DNA of 64,000 bases from Temnothorax longispinosus (Eukaryota; Arthropoda; Insecta; Hymenoptera; Formicidae), in NCBI RefSeq assembly GCF_030848805.1, contig NC_092358.1, forward strand, positions 12,874,433 to 12,938,432, written 5' to 3'. The position numbers and the translations under genes are program-made. Positions 21,251 to 32,999 of this stretch are shown here, one piece after another (positions within the stretch are counted from its first letter, which is position 1; each line of letters begins with the position of its first letter). The notes below the pieces were generated by a model that was not told where the DNA came from, did not search any database, and saw only the letters and a program-made list of their open reading frames with translations.

Positions 21251-22373
21251 TACATACATACATACATACATACATACATACATACATACATACATACATA
21301 CATACATACATACATACATACATACATACATACATACATACATACATACATACATACATACATACATACATACATACATACATACATACATACATACATA
21401 CATACATACACCTACATACATACATACATACATACATACATACATACATACATACATACATACATACATACATACATACATACATACATACATACATACA
21501 TACATACATACATACATACATACATACATACATACATACATACATACATACATACATACATACATACATACATACATACATACATACATACATACATACA
21601 TACATACAACATACATACATACATACATACATACACTACATACATACATACATACATACATACATACATACATACATACATACATACATACATACATACA
21701 TACATACATACATACATACATACATACATACATACATACATACATACATACATACATACATACATACATACATACATACATACATACATACATACATACA
21801 TACATACATACATACATACATACATACATACATACATACATACATACCATACATACATACATACATACATACATACATACATACATACATACATACATAC
21901 ATACATACATACATACATACATACATACATACATACATACATACATACATACATACATACATACATACATACATACATACATACATACATACATACATAC
22001 ATACATACATACATACATACATACATACATACACATACATACATACATACATACATACATACATACATACATACATACATACATACATACATACATACAT
22101 ACATACATACATACATACATACATACATACATACATACATACATACATACATACAACATACATACATACATACATACATACATACATACTACATACATAC
22201 ATACATACATACATACATACATACATACATACATACATACATACATACATACATACATACATACATACATACATACATACATACATACATACATACATAC
22301 ATACATACATACATACATACATACATACATACATACATACATACATACATACATACATACATACATACATACA
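21250..22373. repeat. Exceptionally long (ATAC)n microsatellite
   Basis: About 1.12 kb of nearly pure tetranucleotide, roughly 280 units. A handful of single-base slips (near 21413, 21607, 21636, 21847, 22033, 22155, 22189) shift its phase. It runs into (ATTC)n and (AT)n at 22373-22406. All long frames across it (YIHT and VCMY repeats) are translation artefacts. Confidence 0.95.
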
Positions 22374-22406
22374 TTCATTCATTCATTCATTTATATATAT
22401 ATATAG

Positions 22407-22874
22407 ATTTATGGAATATTTCATGCTGTATGGGCAGCCGCCATGTTATTGATTGCGCGAATCGCCACATTCATTTACCAACTTCTTAGGGGAGTGTACC
22501 TACTGTTCTTACTTATACTATGGCGCGACCTTCTCCCCACTCTACAATTTTTAGCGTAGACTGTACAATGTTGCCACTTCTCCATGGCGACACGGCGACA
22601 CGCTTCTAAATACCGTCAAAATAATACCATCAGTGAAGAACTTATCGGATTACAATTACACATAAAGTGTATAATACCGTTACGTATCTCCATTTTGTAA
22701 TATGTCATTCCTAATATCATCATGCATTTTATATTAGTTTTTTAGCAAAATACATAACCAATTTCTGCCGCAATAAATTAAAATATCCCTCTAAAACACG
22801 CTTTGCCTATATCTTACGTGTTAAAATTGGTAACTTTGACATTGAATGTCTCGACTTTGATACCGGCATGGTTC
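22407..22874. other. Unassigned spacer
   Basis: Unique-looking sequence including CTTACTTATACTATGGCGCG at about 22508-22527, an inverted match to about 16045-16080. No gene recognised. Confidence 0.35.
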
Positions 22875-22878
22875 TTAA

Positions 22879-23218
22879 GGTAGTTCTCCGCTCCTTGTAC
22901 TAGAGAAAATCGATTTTCTATAGATTTTCTTTAAACTGTAAATATACGTTAATTTAGGTGTGCTTTATGCGTGGTATAACTTCAGTACCTCTTGCGGTAT
23001 AAAAATCGAGATACTGCAATAAGCCTCCAAAGTTTCAATTTTTACCAAAATTTAGTAAAAATTGAAACTTTGAGGCTCAGTATCTTGATTTTTTTATGCC
23101 GCAAGAGGTACTGAAGTTTATACCACGCATAAAGCACACCTAAATTAACGTATATTCACAGTTTCAAGAAAATCTATAGAAAATCGATTTTCTCTAGTAC
23201 AAGGACCGGAGAACTACC
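22879..23218. mobile_element. 340-bp near-perfect palindrome flanked by TTAA
   Basis: GGTAGTTCTCCG at 22879 is matched by CGGAGAACTACC ending at 23218, with TTAA at 22875-22878 and 23219-23222. The arms are complementary through almost the whole element, to a centre near 23050 (AATTTTTACCAAAATTTAGTAAAAATT). A few mismatches are present (for example GCTCCTTG against AAGGACCG). Fits a piggyBac-type fold-back MITE. Confidence 0.82.
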
Positions 23219-23228
23219 TTAAAGCCTT

Positions 23229-23545
23229 GTGTACACGATACTAGAAATCGGACCGAGTCCTCGGTCCGAGAAAAAGTTACTAGAGCTTGAATCGTATACA
23301 CAGGCAACTCGGATGAATTTCTCGAATAGAAATCTCATATAGAAAAAATGCATTTTTTCGTACAAGTTATCGATTCAATATTCCATGTTGCCAACGTTAT
23401 TACTTTATAAATAGCTAGTCAATGATGGTCAATGTAACGTTGGACAACGTAAATGTATATAACTTTCATAAATCTTTGATAAATAGAGAAAAGAGAATTA
23501 TATATATATAAGAGAATTATATATATATATATATATTCATCGAGT
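23229..23545. other. Spacer with (AT)n runs abutting the copia element
   Basis: Contains TCGGACCGAGTCCTCGGTCCGAG (23251-23273), short palindromic words, and (TA)n at 23500-23536. The copia coding sequence begins abruptly after this run, so its 5' end is truncated here. Confidence 0.4.
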
Positions 23546-24410
23546 TTAAAAACTTAGTTGAGAACCAGACTGGCAAGAGAATCAAGGTTCTAAGAAGCGA
23601 CAACGGAATATGTCAACAAGGATTTCGAAAGGTACATGAAAGAGTCCGGCATAAAACAAAGAGTCCGGCGTAATCAATTCACGATTACGTATACCCCGCA
23701 GCAGAACAGCGTAGTTGAACGGGAAAATCGGACTATCATTGAGAGGGCAAAAAGTATGTTATTTAGAGCTACCAAAGATTTATTGGGCCGAAGCGGTAGC
23801 AACTGCAGTCCATCTAGGAAACAGGTCGCCGAATTCTAGCATCGACGGAAAAATGCCAGAGAAATTGTGGTCTGGATCAATTCCGAGCTTAGCTCATCTA
23901 AGAGTTTTCGGCTGTACAACTTACGCACACGTATCGAAAGAGTTGCGACAAAAACTAGACCCAAAAGGAGAACTTTTGTTCGTAGGGTATTGCAAAGACT
24001 CTAAGGGGTATCACCTTATGGATCCAAAAACGAAGAAAATTACGAGAAGCTGTGATGTAATCTTCTTGGAGAACTTCAAGGACGAGCACAGAGACAACTT
24101 AGGTATTCTAAAATTAGACGAAGATAATAGCTCGCAAATCAAGAGTCCGGAAAACAAGATCGAACAGAAGCCCGAAGAAACGCGATGCAAAGCCAATCGA
24201 GAAACGGACCTTGAAACGTCATCCGAATATTCCGACGCCGAGGACGCTACTAGGAGTCGAACCAGTATTGGAGGTTACACCACTACACAGATCTGCGCAA
24301 ACGCACAAACCAATAAATATGGACGACTATGTTACGTACCTCACGCTAAGCAGCAATACAACAGATCCGGAGAGCGTCGAAGAAGCTCTAAATTCTCCAG
24401 ACAACGTTAA
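23545..24410 (+). pseudogene. Copia pol: integrase core and C-terminal region, frameshifted
   Basis: Integrase hallmarks are spread over three frames: a VLRSDNG motif (second catalytic Asp) near 23590, YTPQQNSVVERENRTI near 23690-23730 (catalytic Glu), then WAEAVATAVHL, LRVFGCTTYAHV and FVGYCKDSKGYHLM in the ORF 23715-24410, the typical GKGY-like integrase C-terminus of copia. Indels near 23660 and 23780 shift frame. A stop at 24410 precedes RT. Confidence 0.85.
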
Positions 24411-25212
24411 ATAGATAAAGGCCATGGAAGAGGAATACGACTCTCTTGTCAAGCATGGCACTTGGGAGCTGTTTGATTTACCAAAAGATAAAAGAGCCTT
24501 AGATACGAAGTGGGTATTTAAGGTGAAGCGAGATTCAACCGGACAAACACAGCGTTATAGGGTAAGCCTGTTTGTCAGAGGCTCGGGACAAATTGAGGGC
24601 ATTGACTACAATGAAATGAAACGTACACTCCAGTGGTACGATACGCGTCGATCCGGTTCCTGTATGCACTAGCGGCTAAACATGATCTCCACATGGACCA
24701 AATGGATGTAACGGCTGCGTACCTACACGGAAATATTGAAGAAAAAATATACGTGAAGCCACTAAAGGAGCTTATAAAACCCGGAGACGAAGGAAAAGTG
24801 TGGCGACTCCGAAAATCCATGTACAGGCTAAAGCAGAGCAGACGAACTTGGAACGAGAAGTTCTATGAGACATTAACCAAGCTGAAGTTCATCAGAACAA
24901 GGGCCGATCCTTGTGTGTACTTCAAAAGAACCAATAAAGATATTTTAATCGTAGGCGTGGATGACTTGTTGATTTTGGCCAGCGACGAGAAGGAAAGATT
25001 AACATCTAAAAAACAAGCTGGCACAAGTATTCAACATGAAGGATCTCGGAGAGGCGAAACATCTACTTGGTATGGTCATCTCTAGAGATCGCAAAGCAGG
25101 AAAAGTCTGGTTAGATCAGAGCACATACGTTCAAAAAATTCTCCAGAAATTTAACATGCACACTACTGTAAGCCAGTTTTAACGTTGTACGATCCAAGCA
25201 ACAAGTTGAGTA
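24411..25212 (+). pseudogene. Copia pol: reverse transcriptase, frameshifted
   Basis: Copia RT motifs in order: KWVFKVKRDSTGQ, then RYRVSLFVRG (usual KARLVARG altered), VRYASIRFL, LHMDQMDVTAAYLHG (first catalytic Asp), VWRLRKSMYRLKQS and IVGVDDLLI (normally YVDDLL, here G for the aromatic). Frame changes near 24625 and 25015 and an in-frame stop near 25180 make it inactive. Confidence 0.88.
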
Positions 25213-25923
25213 ATGGAGCCCAAAACTACAGAAGAAATCAGCGACATGCGAAGAATCCCATACCGCGAAGCAGTTGGCAGTCTTCTGTACGCTAGCCAAG
25301 GTACGAGGTCAGATATCTCCTTCGCAGTCAACACGGTCAGCCGCTACATGCAGAATCCTGGAAAGGGACATTGGTTGGCGGTGAAGCGTATTTTCAGATA
25401 CCTCAGGGGCACGTTGGATGCGAGGCTAGAGTTCAGTCAACCCCAGACAGCAGGATGTGTTGGCTATTGCGACGCCGACTGGGACAACGATAGCGACACC
25501 CGTCGCTCCATCACGGGCAGTATTTTTCTGTTTCAGGGAGGACCGATTGTGTGGCAAAGCAAAAGGCAGACCGTGGCACTATCTACTACAGAGGCCGAAT
25601 ACATGGCGCTCTCAGCCACGTGTCAGGAGGCGCTTCTGCTACGTACTTTGGCCAAAGATTTGGAACCGTCCATGGTTTCGTCACCAACAATTATCCTGAA
25701 CGACAACAAGAGGGCTATCGACTTGTCCAACAACGGCGGATACAGACCCCGAACGAAACACATTGATATCCGTCACCATTTCATCGGAGAGAAGGTGGAC
25801 TGTGACGAGGTTAAGATTGAGCACATCCCGACGGAAAGGATGACGGCTGATGCATTAACAAAGGCACTCTTTGCGCCCAAGTTTAAAAATTGTATCAAAA
25901 ATATGGGCCTAATGTTTTTATAG
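25213..25923 (+). pseudogene. Copia pol: RNase H domain, intact frame to stop
   Basis: A 236-residue open segment with YREAVGSLLYASQGTRSDIS, VKRIFRYLRGT, the RNase H start GYCDADWDND, STTEAEYMALS (catalytic Glu), and TKHIDIRHHFI and ADALTKAL near the end. These are the standard copia RNase H landmarks. The polyprotein stop is at 25921-25923, 27 bases before the 3' LTR. Confidence 0.9.
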
Positions 25924-25949
25924 ACTTTCACTATTCGCTCATGTGGGGG

Positions 25950-26110
25950 TGTTAGAGTACTCTGATCGAAAATTAAAAGAAGCCTATCTTAGTTATTTTT
26001 TGTTTCACTTTTACCGCGCTTTAGTTGGCGCTCAAGTCACGCCATATTGTACGTTAAGATATAGAGAGAGAATAAAGGAAGTCATACGAATAAGCACAGA
26101 AATCAGAGCG
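25950..26110 (+). repeat. Copia 3' LTR, left part
   Basis: Starts TGTTAGAGTACTC right after the polypurine tract GTGGGGG, and contains AATAAA at about 26072. No matching 5' LTR exists in the window, so the LTR's right end cannot be fixed. The sequence is abutted by TACCCAGATAGCC at 26111, an end shared with another MITE family. Confidence 0.6.
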
Positions 26111-27240
26111 TACCCAGATAGCCAAATGCTGTGAGTTTGCTGTCATGTTGCCAACAATCGTTGATGCAACTAATTTTGACAAACTAGGGACAAGGTGAGA
26201 CAGCATTATGTCTGTCGGGTTGAACTCACATGAATTCTAATTCAATTCACGGCAAATTGAGAGCAACATGTTCACACGGATTTGTTATCCGCAAAGTGTT
26301 GTTTTATATATGATAGAAACTTGACGACAACTCGTTGTCATCCACGATTAACAGCATGTTCAATGCAATTTGAAGGCAACTTCCCAGGCAGCAACGTCAC
26401 GTGATTTTCACGTCAGTTTATAGTCAATTGTTACGTGAATTATCCTTTTATAATTATGTAATAATGACTTAAAAATGACAGGAATAAGTCATAGACCAAT
26501 GACGACATTTCAAGACGTTAAAAACGTGACCTGTATTACCTTTTTGGCCTTTTAATGACGTTTTAATAAGAGGATTGTAAAAATCAAATTTATATACGAA
26601 ATTATAATTAATTAAGAAACAGATTTGTTATAAAATACATACATTTTATGTTTTGTGTTTAATTAATTATTATCAGTCTTCAAAAATAAAGGTACCATTA
26701 ACTAATATAAGGTTAAATTAATCTAAAAGTGTGCCACACTTTATTATAAAAGTGGATTCCACGATACAACTGATACAAGTTGTGCAGTTCCCTCATTTAT
26801 ATATCGTTCATATATACTATCGTTCGTCATATTTTAAACACGAGAAACAGATCCTAACGGATGTCATCTATCGGATCCGACATTTGCACATTCTTTAAAA
26901 ACGTATGACAATTTCATGTTGTCAATACTATATGTTAGCGACGACTTACAATTAAAAAACTTCATAGCTTGAAGACATATACGCAATAACGGATGGAAAT
27001 CATTATATGTGTGTTGTTGTCATCATGTTTGCATCGTGATGTTCAAGATGGAACGACGAATCATACATTGCTGACGTGTTGCAGACATAACGTACCAGTA
27101 TTGCGGACAGTTTGCTCTCGAAATTGCGTCAACTGATTGCATGTATAAGCAGTGTCATGTACCTATATTTGTAACGTGTTCTATTTCGATGTCAGCAAAT
27201 TTACAGCAAATATATAACAACATATGCAACACGGTAAGCG
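26111..27240. mobile_element. Partial element with CCCAGATAGC end and TTGCTGTCA/TTGCCAAC repeats
   Basis: Left end TACCCAGATAGC matches both ends of the intact MITE at 31705-32198. The interior shares its style of repeated 'ttgc..gcaac' words (for example 26140-26170, 27055-27090, 27190-27225). No right-hand TATCTGGGTA was found, so it is truncated or diverged. The stretch 26700-26890 is a dispersed repeat also present near 14050-14220. Confidence 0.4.
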
Positions 27241-27773
27241 TTTCGTGTATCCCAAACCTCGTAGATTTTAACAAACACTATTACGAGCATATAGTTTAAA
27301 GTTTAAGCAAATACATAGAAAATCGATTAACCGGTGAACGTCCTTAAGATTTGGTTGATTAGATCCAGCTTTATACGCGATCAAAGGTCCATATGCAAAG
27401 TTCATATGTGGACCATGTAGGTAGTCTGAACTCCCAAAGTCAACATCTATTTGACATTGTGTCGATTGTAAAACCCCACTTGTGCTATTAAGCTGACCCT
27501 TTTTCAATTCATAAAAAGGTTAAATTCAAAATTAAAAAAAGTGTGCAAATTAAAAACTTGCACATTGTTTCCTTATCATTACAGATTGCTATCATTGCTC
27601 CTATTTTATTTTACTCATAAAGCTTTTTCTATGAGAAAGCCAAACTATTTTCTCTCTCTTTCTATTCTTTGTGATATTGGTATTTAAAATCTTTGTCTAA
27701 AATAAGAAATAATTGAAGTAATATATTAGAATGATTCATTCAATATTTAGTTTGTCAAATAAGTTGTAGTTAC
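27241..27773. other. SDR gene intron or 3' flank; unassigned ORF
   Basis: Lies downstream of SDR exon 4 on its coding strand, so the missing last exons were looked for here. The minus-strand ORF 27268-27507 (for example HGPHMNFAYGPLIAYKAG) is not SDR-like and has no recognisable domain. Otherwise AT-rich. Confidence 0.35.
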
Positions 27774-27935
27774 TTCAAGTTCCATTCGAAGAGCTTCGTC
27801 GAATCCCATTGCTGCAAATTTGGACGTACAATAATCTACCAATTTCGGAATTCCGCATTGACCGGCCAAACTGGCCACGCTCACGATGTGCCCTTTATTG
27901 TTTTCCAACATCGTTGGAAGAAAAGCCTTTACGGT
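27774..27935 (-). CDS. Short-chain dehydrogenase (SDR16C-like), exon 4
   Basis: Acceptor CTCTTTTAG, donor GTAACT. 54 codons in phase 0: TVKAFLPTMLENNKGHIVSV, ASLAGQCGIPKLVDYCTSKF, AAMGFDEALRMELE. The catalytic Ser is in VSVASLAG, and the catalytic Tyr and Lys are in YCTSK. Reading past the donor meets a stop after eight codons. That would leave about 209 residues without the substrate-binding C-terminus (family about 300), so at least one more exon is expected below 27774. I could not find it in this window. Confidence 0.88.
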
Positions 27936-28116
27936 CTAAAAGAGAATTAAGACAAAGGACTTATTAGTTTCATTATACACTCATTCATATTAATACTTCC
28001 AATATATAATTTTACAACATGCAAAAATTGCGCTCGAAAATTGTTAACACATACTTTATGAAATTAAAAAATAGTTTTGTGTAGGTACAAGAAAGTGTAT
28101 ATATTGTACATATGTA
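27936..28116. other. SDR intron 3, element-free start
   Basis: Short AT-rich intron sequence between exon 4 and the TA-flanked element that begins at 28117. Confidence 0.5.
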
Positions 28117-28159
28117 CAGGGAGACACAAAAGTTCTCGGTTTTTTTTCGAAAACACTAT

Positions 28160-28309
28160 GGGTGGTATTCATAGTCGGATCTTATTTCAAGACCGTTTTA
28201 AAGTAATGTCTTAAGTGGCTAATACGGTCATTTGATTGGCTGGTTAAGACTGCTTTTGACTAGACTTAAGACGATCTTAGATATAAGATCCGACTATGAA
28301 TACCGTCCT
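28160..28309. mobile_element. 150-bp MITE with GGTATTCATAGTCGGATCTTA ends
   Basis: Left GGTATTCATAGTCGGATCTT and right AAGATCCGACTATGAATACC are near-exact inverses. Diverged or truncated relatives occur at about 34402-34512 and 50589-50680, so this is a dispersed family of at least three copies in the window. Confidence 0.8.
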
Positions 28310-29071
28310 ATAAGCAGTTATATACAAATCGGGGTAATTATCCAGAATAGGGCTTTTCTCGAATTTTGATATTTTTTGCGGCTCTCTAGATAAAAATCTT
28401 TGTTGTGACTCCGATAGTGATAATCAATCAGGGAAGTCCAAAGAAAATATGTGACCTACCTATTTTTTAGCTATTTTTTTTAAGTATCCTTGACTTTCCA
28501 CGCAAACGTTCAATTTTCTTTTATTTGAAAGTACACATGCACACATGTAGGCGGAGGTGGGTGGAAGTCCACCCTATCTACTCCTGCTTGCGGTGGAGGG
28601 GCGGTAGCTCTTCTCCTGCCTACATGTTTACTGTCTATACACACATATCAGCAAATTACTTTCCTTAGTATTGACACAAATTATTATACTTTTCAGTTAA
28701 ATTTGTTAATAACTTTTTAATAAATAACGAGCGATGGCTAAAACCATACTTACGCTTTCCAAAACATAAAATTGTGTATTTACTTTTCAATATACCAACT
28801 ATTCTCTGCTTTAATGTGATGTGAATATCTATATGTTCGGCACATATAGGTTTTTAGCTTGTTTGCGCTGAAAAAAATAAGTAGGTTATTACATATATAT
28901 TCTTTGGATTCCCCCGATTGATTATCACTAGACATCGTATTTTTTTATGCAAAAATTTATTATTATGCAACACGTGCATGGAAAGTGCCCCATTACGCAC
29001 GCTACGCGTGCGTGATAGACCACTTTCCAGGCACTTGCAACATAAAATAGGGAGTGTAAGTCGTGTGTAAA

Positions 29072-29128
29072 AATGAAAATTCCCGGGTGCGGAGTTTACG
29101 CACGAGCCTTCGGCGTAAACTCCGCACC
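29072..29128. repeat. Perfect 29-bp G+C-rich stem with 11-base loop region
   Basis: ATGAAAATTCCCGGGTGCGG with GAGTTTACGC is followed by a short loop (ACGAGCCTTCG) and then its exact reverse complement. A second imperfect hairpin (GGAAAGTG ... CACTTTCC) lies just upstream at 28980-29025. Similar CCCGGG-GCGGAG wording is found near 52662 and 59703 in the pogo-like element. Confidence 0.8.
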
Positions 29129-29646
29129 CGGGAATTTTCATCTTACCTCACTTGTTACACAAATAACTATTGGAAAATTAATAATTACAATTTAGGTTAT
29201 TTATAATATCGAACATATTTATACTACAACATATACCAATATGCATTTTCTATGCAAAATATATGTAAAATATAATATGCATTATACATACATATATGCA
29301 AGGTATATGACAAAATATGTTCTTGTAAAAAATTTTTTTTTATATTAATAATGTATATTATGGAAATGTTATTCATCTATGAAACTGTGTGAATACATTT
29401 TTCAAGTATATCTTTATTATTATATTTATATTGACATATAATTAATACAATTATACAGGTGTCCCAGAATTTACGGACACGGAATGCAGAACGTGATTCT
29501 CTGTGCCAAAAAAAGAACAACTTTTTCTTTGGCAAAATTGCGTCTGTGAACACTACTTTTTAAATAAGAGCAATTTAAAGCTAACGAATGAGCGCTCTAG
29601 GTTACGCATGACTCAGGGGCGGCTAAGCGTATATATATATAAATAT

Positions 29647-29842
29647 CTCAGGTAGCACATATTAGTTTCACATACGTTTTTTGAACGTATACATAGTTTC
29701 ATAACCGTAACGAACCATTAAGAAACGTTTGAACAAAAATGTTTTTGAAACCATGATTTAAGAAACGTATTTTTTTCGTTTCTACAGTTAACAAAAATAC
29801 CTATTTGTTAAATTTTTTCTTTCAAAATTATAATTTGCTTTA

Positions 29843-29903
<61 letters not shown>

Positions 29904-30577
29904 GCTTTAACAGTCTTTTTTGAAACATTTAAATTTATATTGCACTAATTATTGCACAAAATAAATCATTTTAGCCATGCACTTATATACACTTTATTTA
30001 CTTACATTAATTTTGTCCTACCGGTCTTAATCTATTTGTCATCGGACAAATCTGAGCTTAGAAAACTTCCAACAGTTGCAAAATAAACGTTCTGCTAAAC
30101 GTGACCATTGAAAGAACATTTATACATGTGTTCCGTTTTGAAGAACTTCCTAAATTGGTGCACATCAGTAATGCAATTAAGTTAGAGTAAGACAAGTATA
30201 TTTTGTTTCACTTTAACTTGTTGCACGAATGTGCACCAGTTCAGGAATTTCTTCAAAAAAGAATAGACGTCATAGATAGTATATGCATAAATTAAGCTTC
30301 TAGAACATTTTCACCCATGTCTCAAAGACGTCATAAACACATTCAAAAGACGTGAAAAGCAGGAATTTTAAATGTCTTTATCTAAAATGCCTTTATCATT
30401 AACAAAACGTTTCTATAATAGTTTTTTAAACGTTATTTTATCGGAAAAGAAACGTTCCATCGAACGTTTTTCGAATGGACATTTTTACTCATGAGAAACG
30501 TTTCTAGAAATTGGTTATAAAACGTTTCGGAAAAACGCTTATAAAACATTTCTGAAACGTGTATGTGCTACTTAGGT
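29647..30577. mobile_element. Non-autonomous element with AGGTAGCACATA ends
   Basis: Ends AGGTAGCACATA and TATGTGCTACTT, about 930 bp apart. The interior carries many AACGTTT/AAACGTT words (for example 29690-29790 and 30405-30570) in both orientations. A (TA)n run lies at about 29845-29900. No ORF. Confidence 0.5.
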
Positions 30578-31181
30578 ATATATGTAAAGTTCCATGTGCA
30601 CCTAGTAAAATGAATCCTTTGATCGAGTGTTAGAGCTGAACAAAGTTCACTATTATAACTTTATAATTATATATATATCACTGGTTTTGCCCCATTTCTC
30701 GTCTGAAATATCTTCCCGCGGTGACGGCGGTAACGGATTGTACCAAAGACATTGAAATATGTCTGGAATATATTTGGTACAGTTCATTAACGACTAACAA
30801 GAAAACGTTTTGAACAGTAAGTCCCTCACTGATTTTGATGGGCTTTGGATATGTTGTAGAGTGGCGAAAAATAACAGGAGTTTGTTTTAAATAATTTAAA
30901 TCAATGAAGTCCTTCAAAATGACCCTGCGACGTGACTAAGATGAAATTACCATTTAGCAGTGCGCGACCATCGTGAACAATTTTCCGAATCGGCTTCGAA
31001 AATTTATTAAAAACAAAGGAAACAATTTTAAGCATTTATTGTAATTTTCTTTGTTTAATTTTGTTGTTAATGTTCTAATAAAGTTTTATGTTTTGTTTAA
31101 AGTGTAGATTTTTTATTTATATATCAATTTGTAGTTGCTTAATGTTTTCAAAAAAATTCCGGGAACTTTTGTATCACTCTG

Positions 31182-31702
31182 TATATGTATATATACATAG
31201 ATATATTTATAATTTTTTAATCCATTATCTTGTAAATTTAAATTTCGATATAAATAAGAATAACCTCTCAAACATTTAAATAAATAAAAAAATTATAAAT
31301 ATTTATTTCATTGCTCATGCTAAAAAAGAAAGCTTAAGAGAAAACAAAATCTTAAAGGGACAATAACTTCTCGACGTCGACCAAATAAATAAACTTTATT
31401 TATTTTCCTAAATTGTTGAACAAATCTTTCAAGTAGCATGTCGTATTTATTTAAATGAAATAAGGAATAACATTAGTGAAGTGAGGAATAACATATTATA
31501 TAATATATTTATGCATAGCTCAAAATATTTCTATTACAGTTCAAGATGTGATTTACGTACAACAGGAGCAATAAAATTCATTGTTAATATTTTGCACATA
31601 AAAGATTAAATATAACGCTAATATCATAGAAAGTAAATCGTGCGAGATTTTGTGTCTTTTTTATTTCTTGTAACAAAGAGACCTTGACCGAATTATTCAA
31701 AC
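31182..31702. other. AT-rich SDR intron sequence, nothing recognised
   Basis: No element ends or coding potential recognised. Confidence 0.4.
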
Positions 31703-31704
31703 TA

Positions 31705-32198
31705 CCCAGATAGCAAAGCGTGTCTGAGCAAAATCGCGCAAACCTGTAATTGCTTATGATGCTGGCAACTTGCCGTACATTTGCTTCAATTGATTTCGAG
31801 TAATATGTACTTGCCGTACATTTGCTTCAATTGATTTCGAGTAATTTAATATTTGAAGCAACACGCAGGCAACATTGGATATATGTATTGCCAGCAATTT
31901 GTCGACCATAGAGTAGCATCAAATTTACTTCGCGTTGCTAGCAATATGACAGCATTGTGTAATCCTATATATAAATTAGCAACATGACAGCAACAACTCT
32001 AATTTTGAATCAGACGATTTTAGACCGCAGCATAAGTTGCCAACAAGTCGCTGGCAACAAGTTGCTATACAAAATTGTTATATCGTGAAAGTATCAACTT
32101 GCCGACAAATGCGGACTCAGTTGCTACAATTCTGATAGCAGCACATATTATGTTGTCGGCAACATGCCAGCAACAATGCAGACACGTTGCTATCTGGG
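31705..32198. mobile_element. TA-flanked MITE with CCCAGATAGCAA ends
   Basis: CCCAGATAGCAAAGCGTGTC at 31705 and GACACGTTGCTATCTGGG ending 32198, each bordered by TA. The interior is rich in TTGCTGGCAAC-like words in both orientations. 494 bp, no ORF. The same end occurs at 26111. Confidence 0.8.
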
Positions 32199-32469
32199 TA
32201 CGATAAAAAACAATTATTGTGTCCATTATTTCAATTGTAAATTCAACGTCATCTTTTATGCATGCGTTAATTTCACGTGAGTTATCATTCTTTACGCCGC
32301 GCCGGTAACGATGATCATCAATTATCTCACGTCATTTTTATCGAAAACAACTTACTATCATCATCGTTATCCTAATTGCGTATGCTTGACAAAGGTGTCA
32401 AGAACATCGCTTCAAGCGATTACGATTTCTATTCTAACCTTCATTTAACCTTTTGTTATCTTATCAAAA

Positions 32470-32595
32470 AGATGGATCTGTTTTCTATTGCTGAACTGAC
32501 TGCATTAGTTCAGAGTTTATTTTTTTCCTTAATGTATGAACTAAAAAAGAACTCTGAATTTTAGTGCAGCCAGTTCAGCAATAGGAAACAGACCC
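32470..32595. mobile_element. 125-bp palindromic MITE
   Basis: GGATCTGTTTTCTATTGCTG at about 32473 and CAGCAATAGGAAACAGACCC ending about 32595 are inverted. The two arms meet around TTCAGAGTTTATT...AAGAACTCTGAA. The small ORF spanning it is an artefact. Confidence 0.7.
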
Positions 32596-32999
32596 ATATT
32601 GTTGCATATACATATATGTAATCGATATACATATACATAGACATTCTTGCTGACAGCTGACTACAAATATCATACCTCATCTTGATAAATAGTCTTTATT
32701 CTCATGCCACTTTTTAATATATTATTATTGTTTTATAATACTATTTAGTATATTATTATTGTGTAAACAAAATTTAAGCTACAGAATATCATACAAAAAT
32801 ACAAATTTTTTTATAATTTTATTTTACAATACTATTATGTGAAAGGATATACATATATACATCATTATTGATTAAATTATTAGGTTCCCTCGTAATAATT
32901 ATGCTTATAATTGAATCTAATACCAAGAAAGACTTCTTGATTAAAAACAAGAACGGAAAACTTGAATCGCCATGCAGTGAATAATTAACAATTAGCAAA

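Larger units (their letters stand above)
23545..26110 (+). mobile_element. Ty1/copia-type retrotransposon, 5'-truncated and decayed
   Basis: Order is integrase core, reverse transcriptase, RNase H, a purine tract (GTGGGGG at 25943-25949) and the start of a 3' LTR at 25950 (TGTTAGAGTACTC). That domain order (integrase before RT) defines the copia superfamily. The 5' LTR, gag, protease and the first part of integrase are missing. Several frameshifts and stops break pol. The 3' LTR is cut by another repeat at 26111. Non-functional relic. Confidence 0.9.
28117..31181. mobile_element. 3.1-kb TA-flanked element with CAGGGAGACACAAAAG ends, host of nested insertions
   Basis: CAGGGAGACACAAAAGTTCT at 28117 pairs with AACTTTTGTATCACTCTG ending at 31181; both are bordered by TA. 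Nested inside are a MITE at 28160-28309, a hairpin at 29072-29128, a TIR fragment at 29455-29650, and an element at about 29647-30577 with AGGTAGCACATA/TATGTGCTACTT ends. End sequence and TA duplication suggest a Tc1/mariner relative. No transposase recognised; the ORF 30678-30917 is unremarkable. Confidence 0.55.

Noticed and set aside
21071..22452. 435- and 402-codon open frames (VCMY and YIHT repeats) on both strands
   Set aside because: They are translations of (ATAC)n. A 4-bp repeat without stops is open in several frames, so they carry no coding evidence.
27268..27507. 79-codon minus ORF tested as the missing SDR C-terminal exon
   Set aside because: No SDR C-terminal features, and the splice context does not fit the phase from exon 4.
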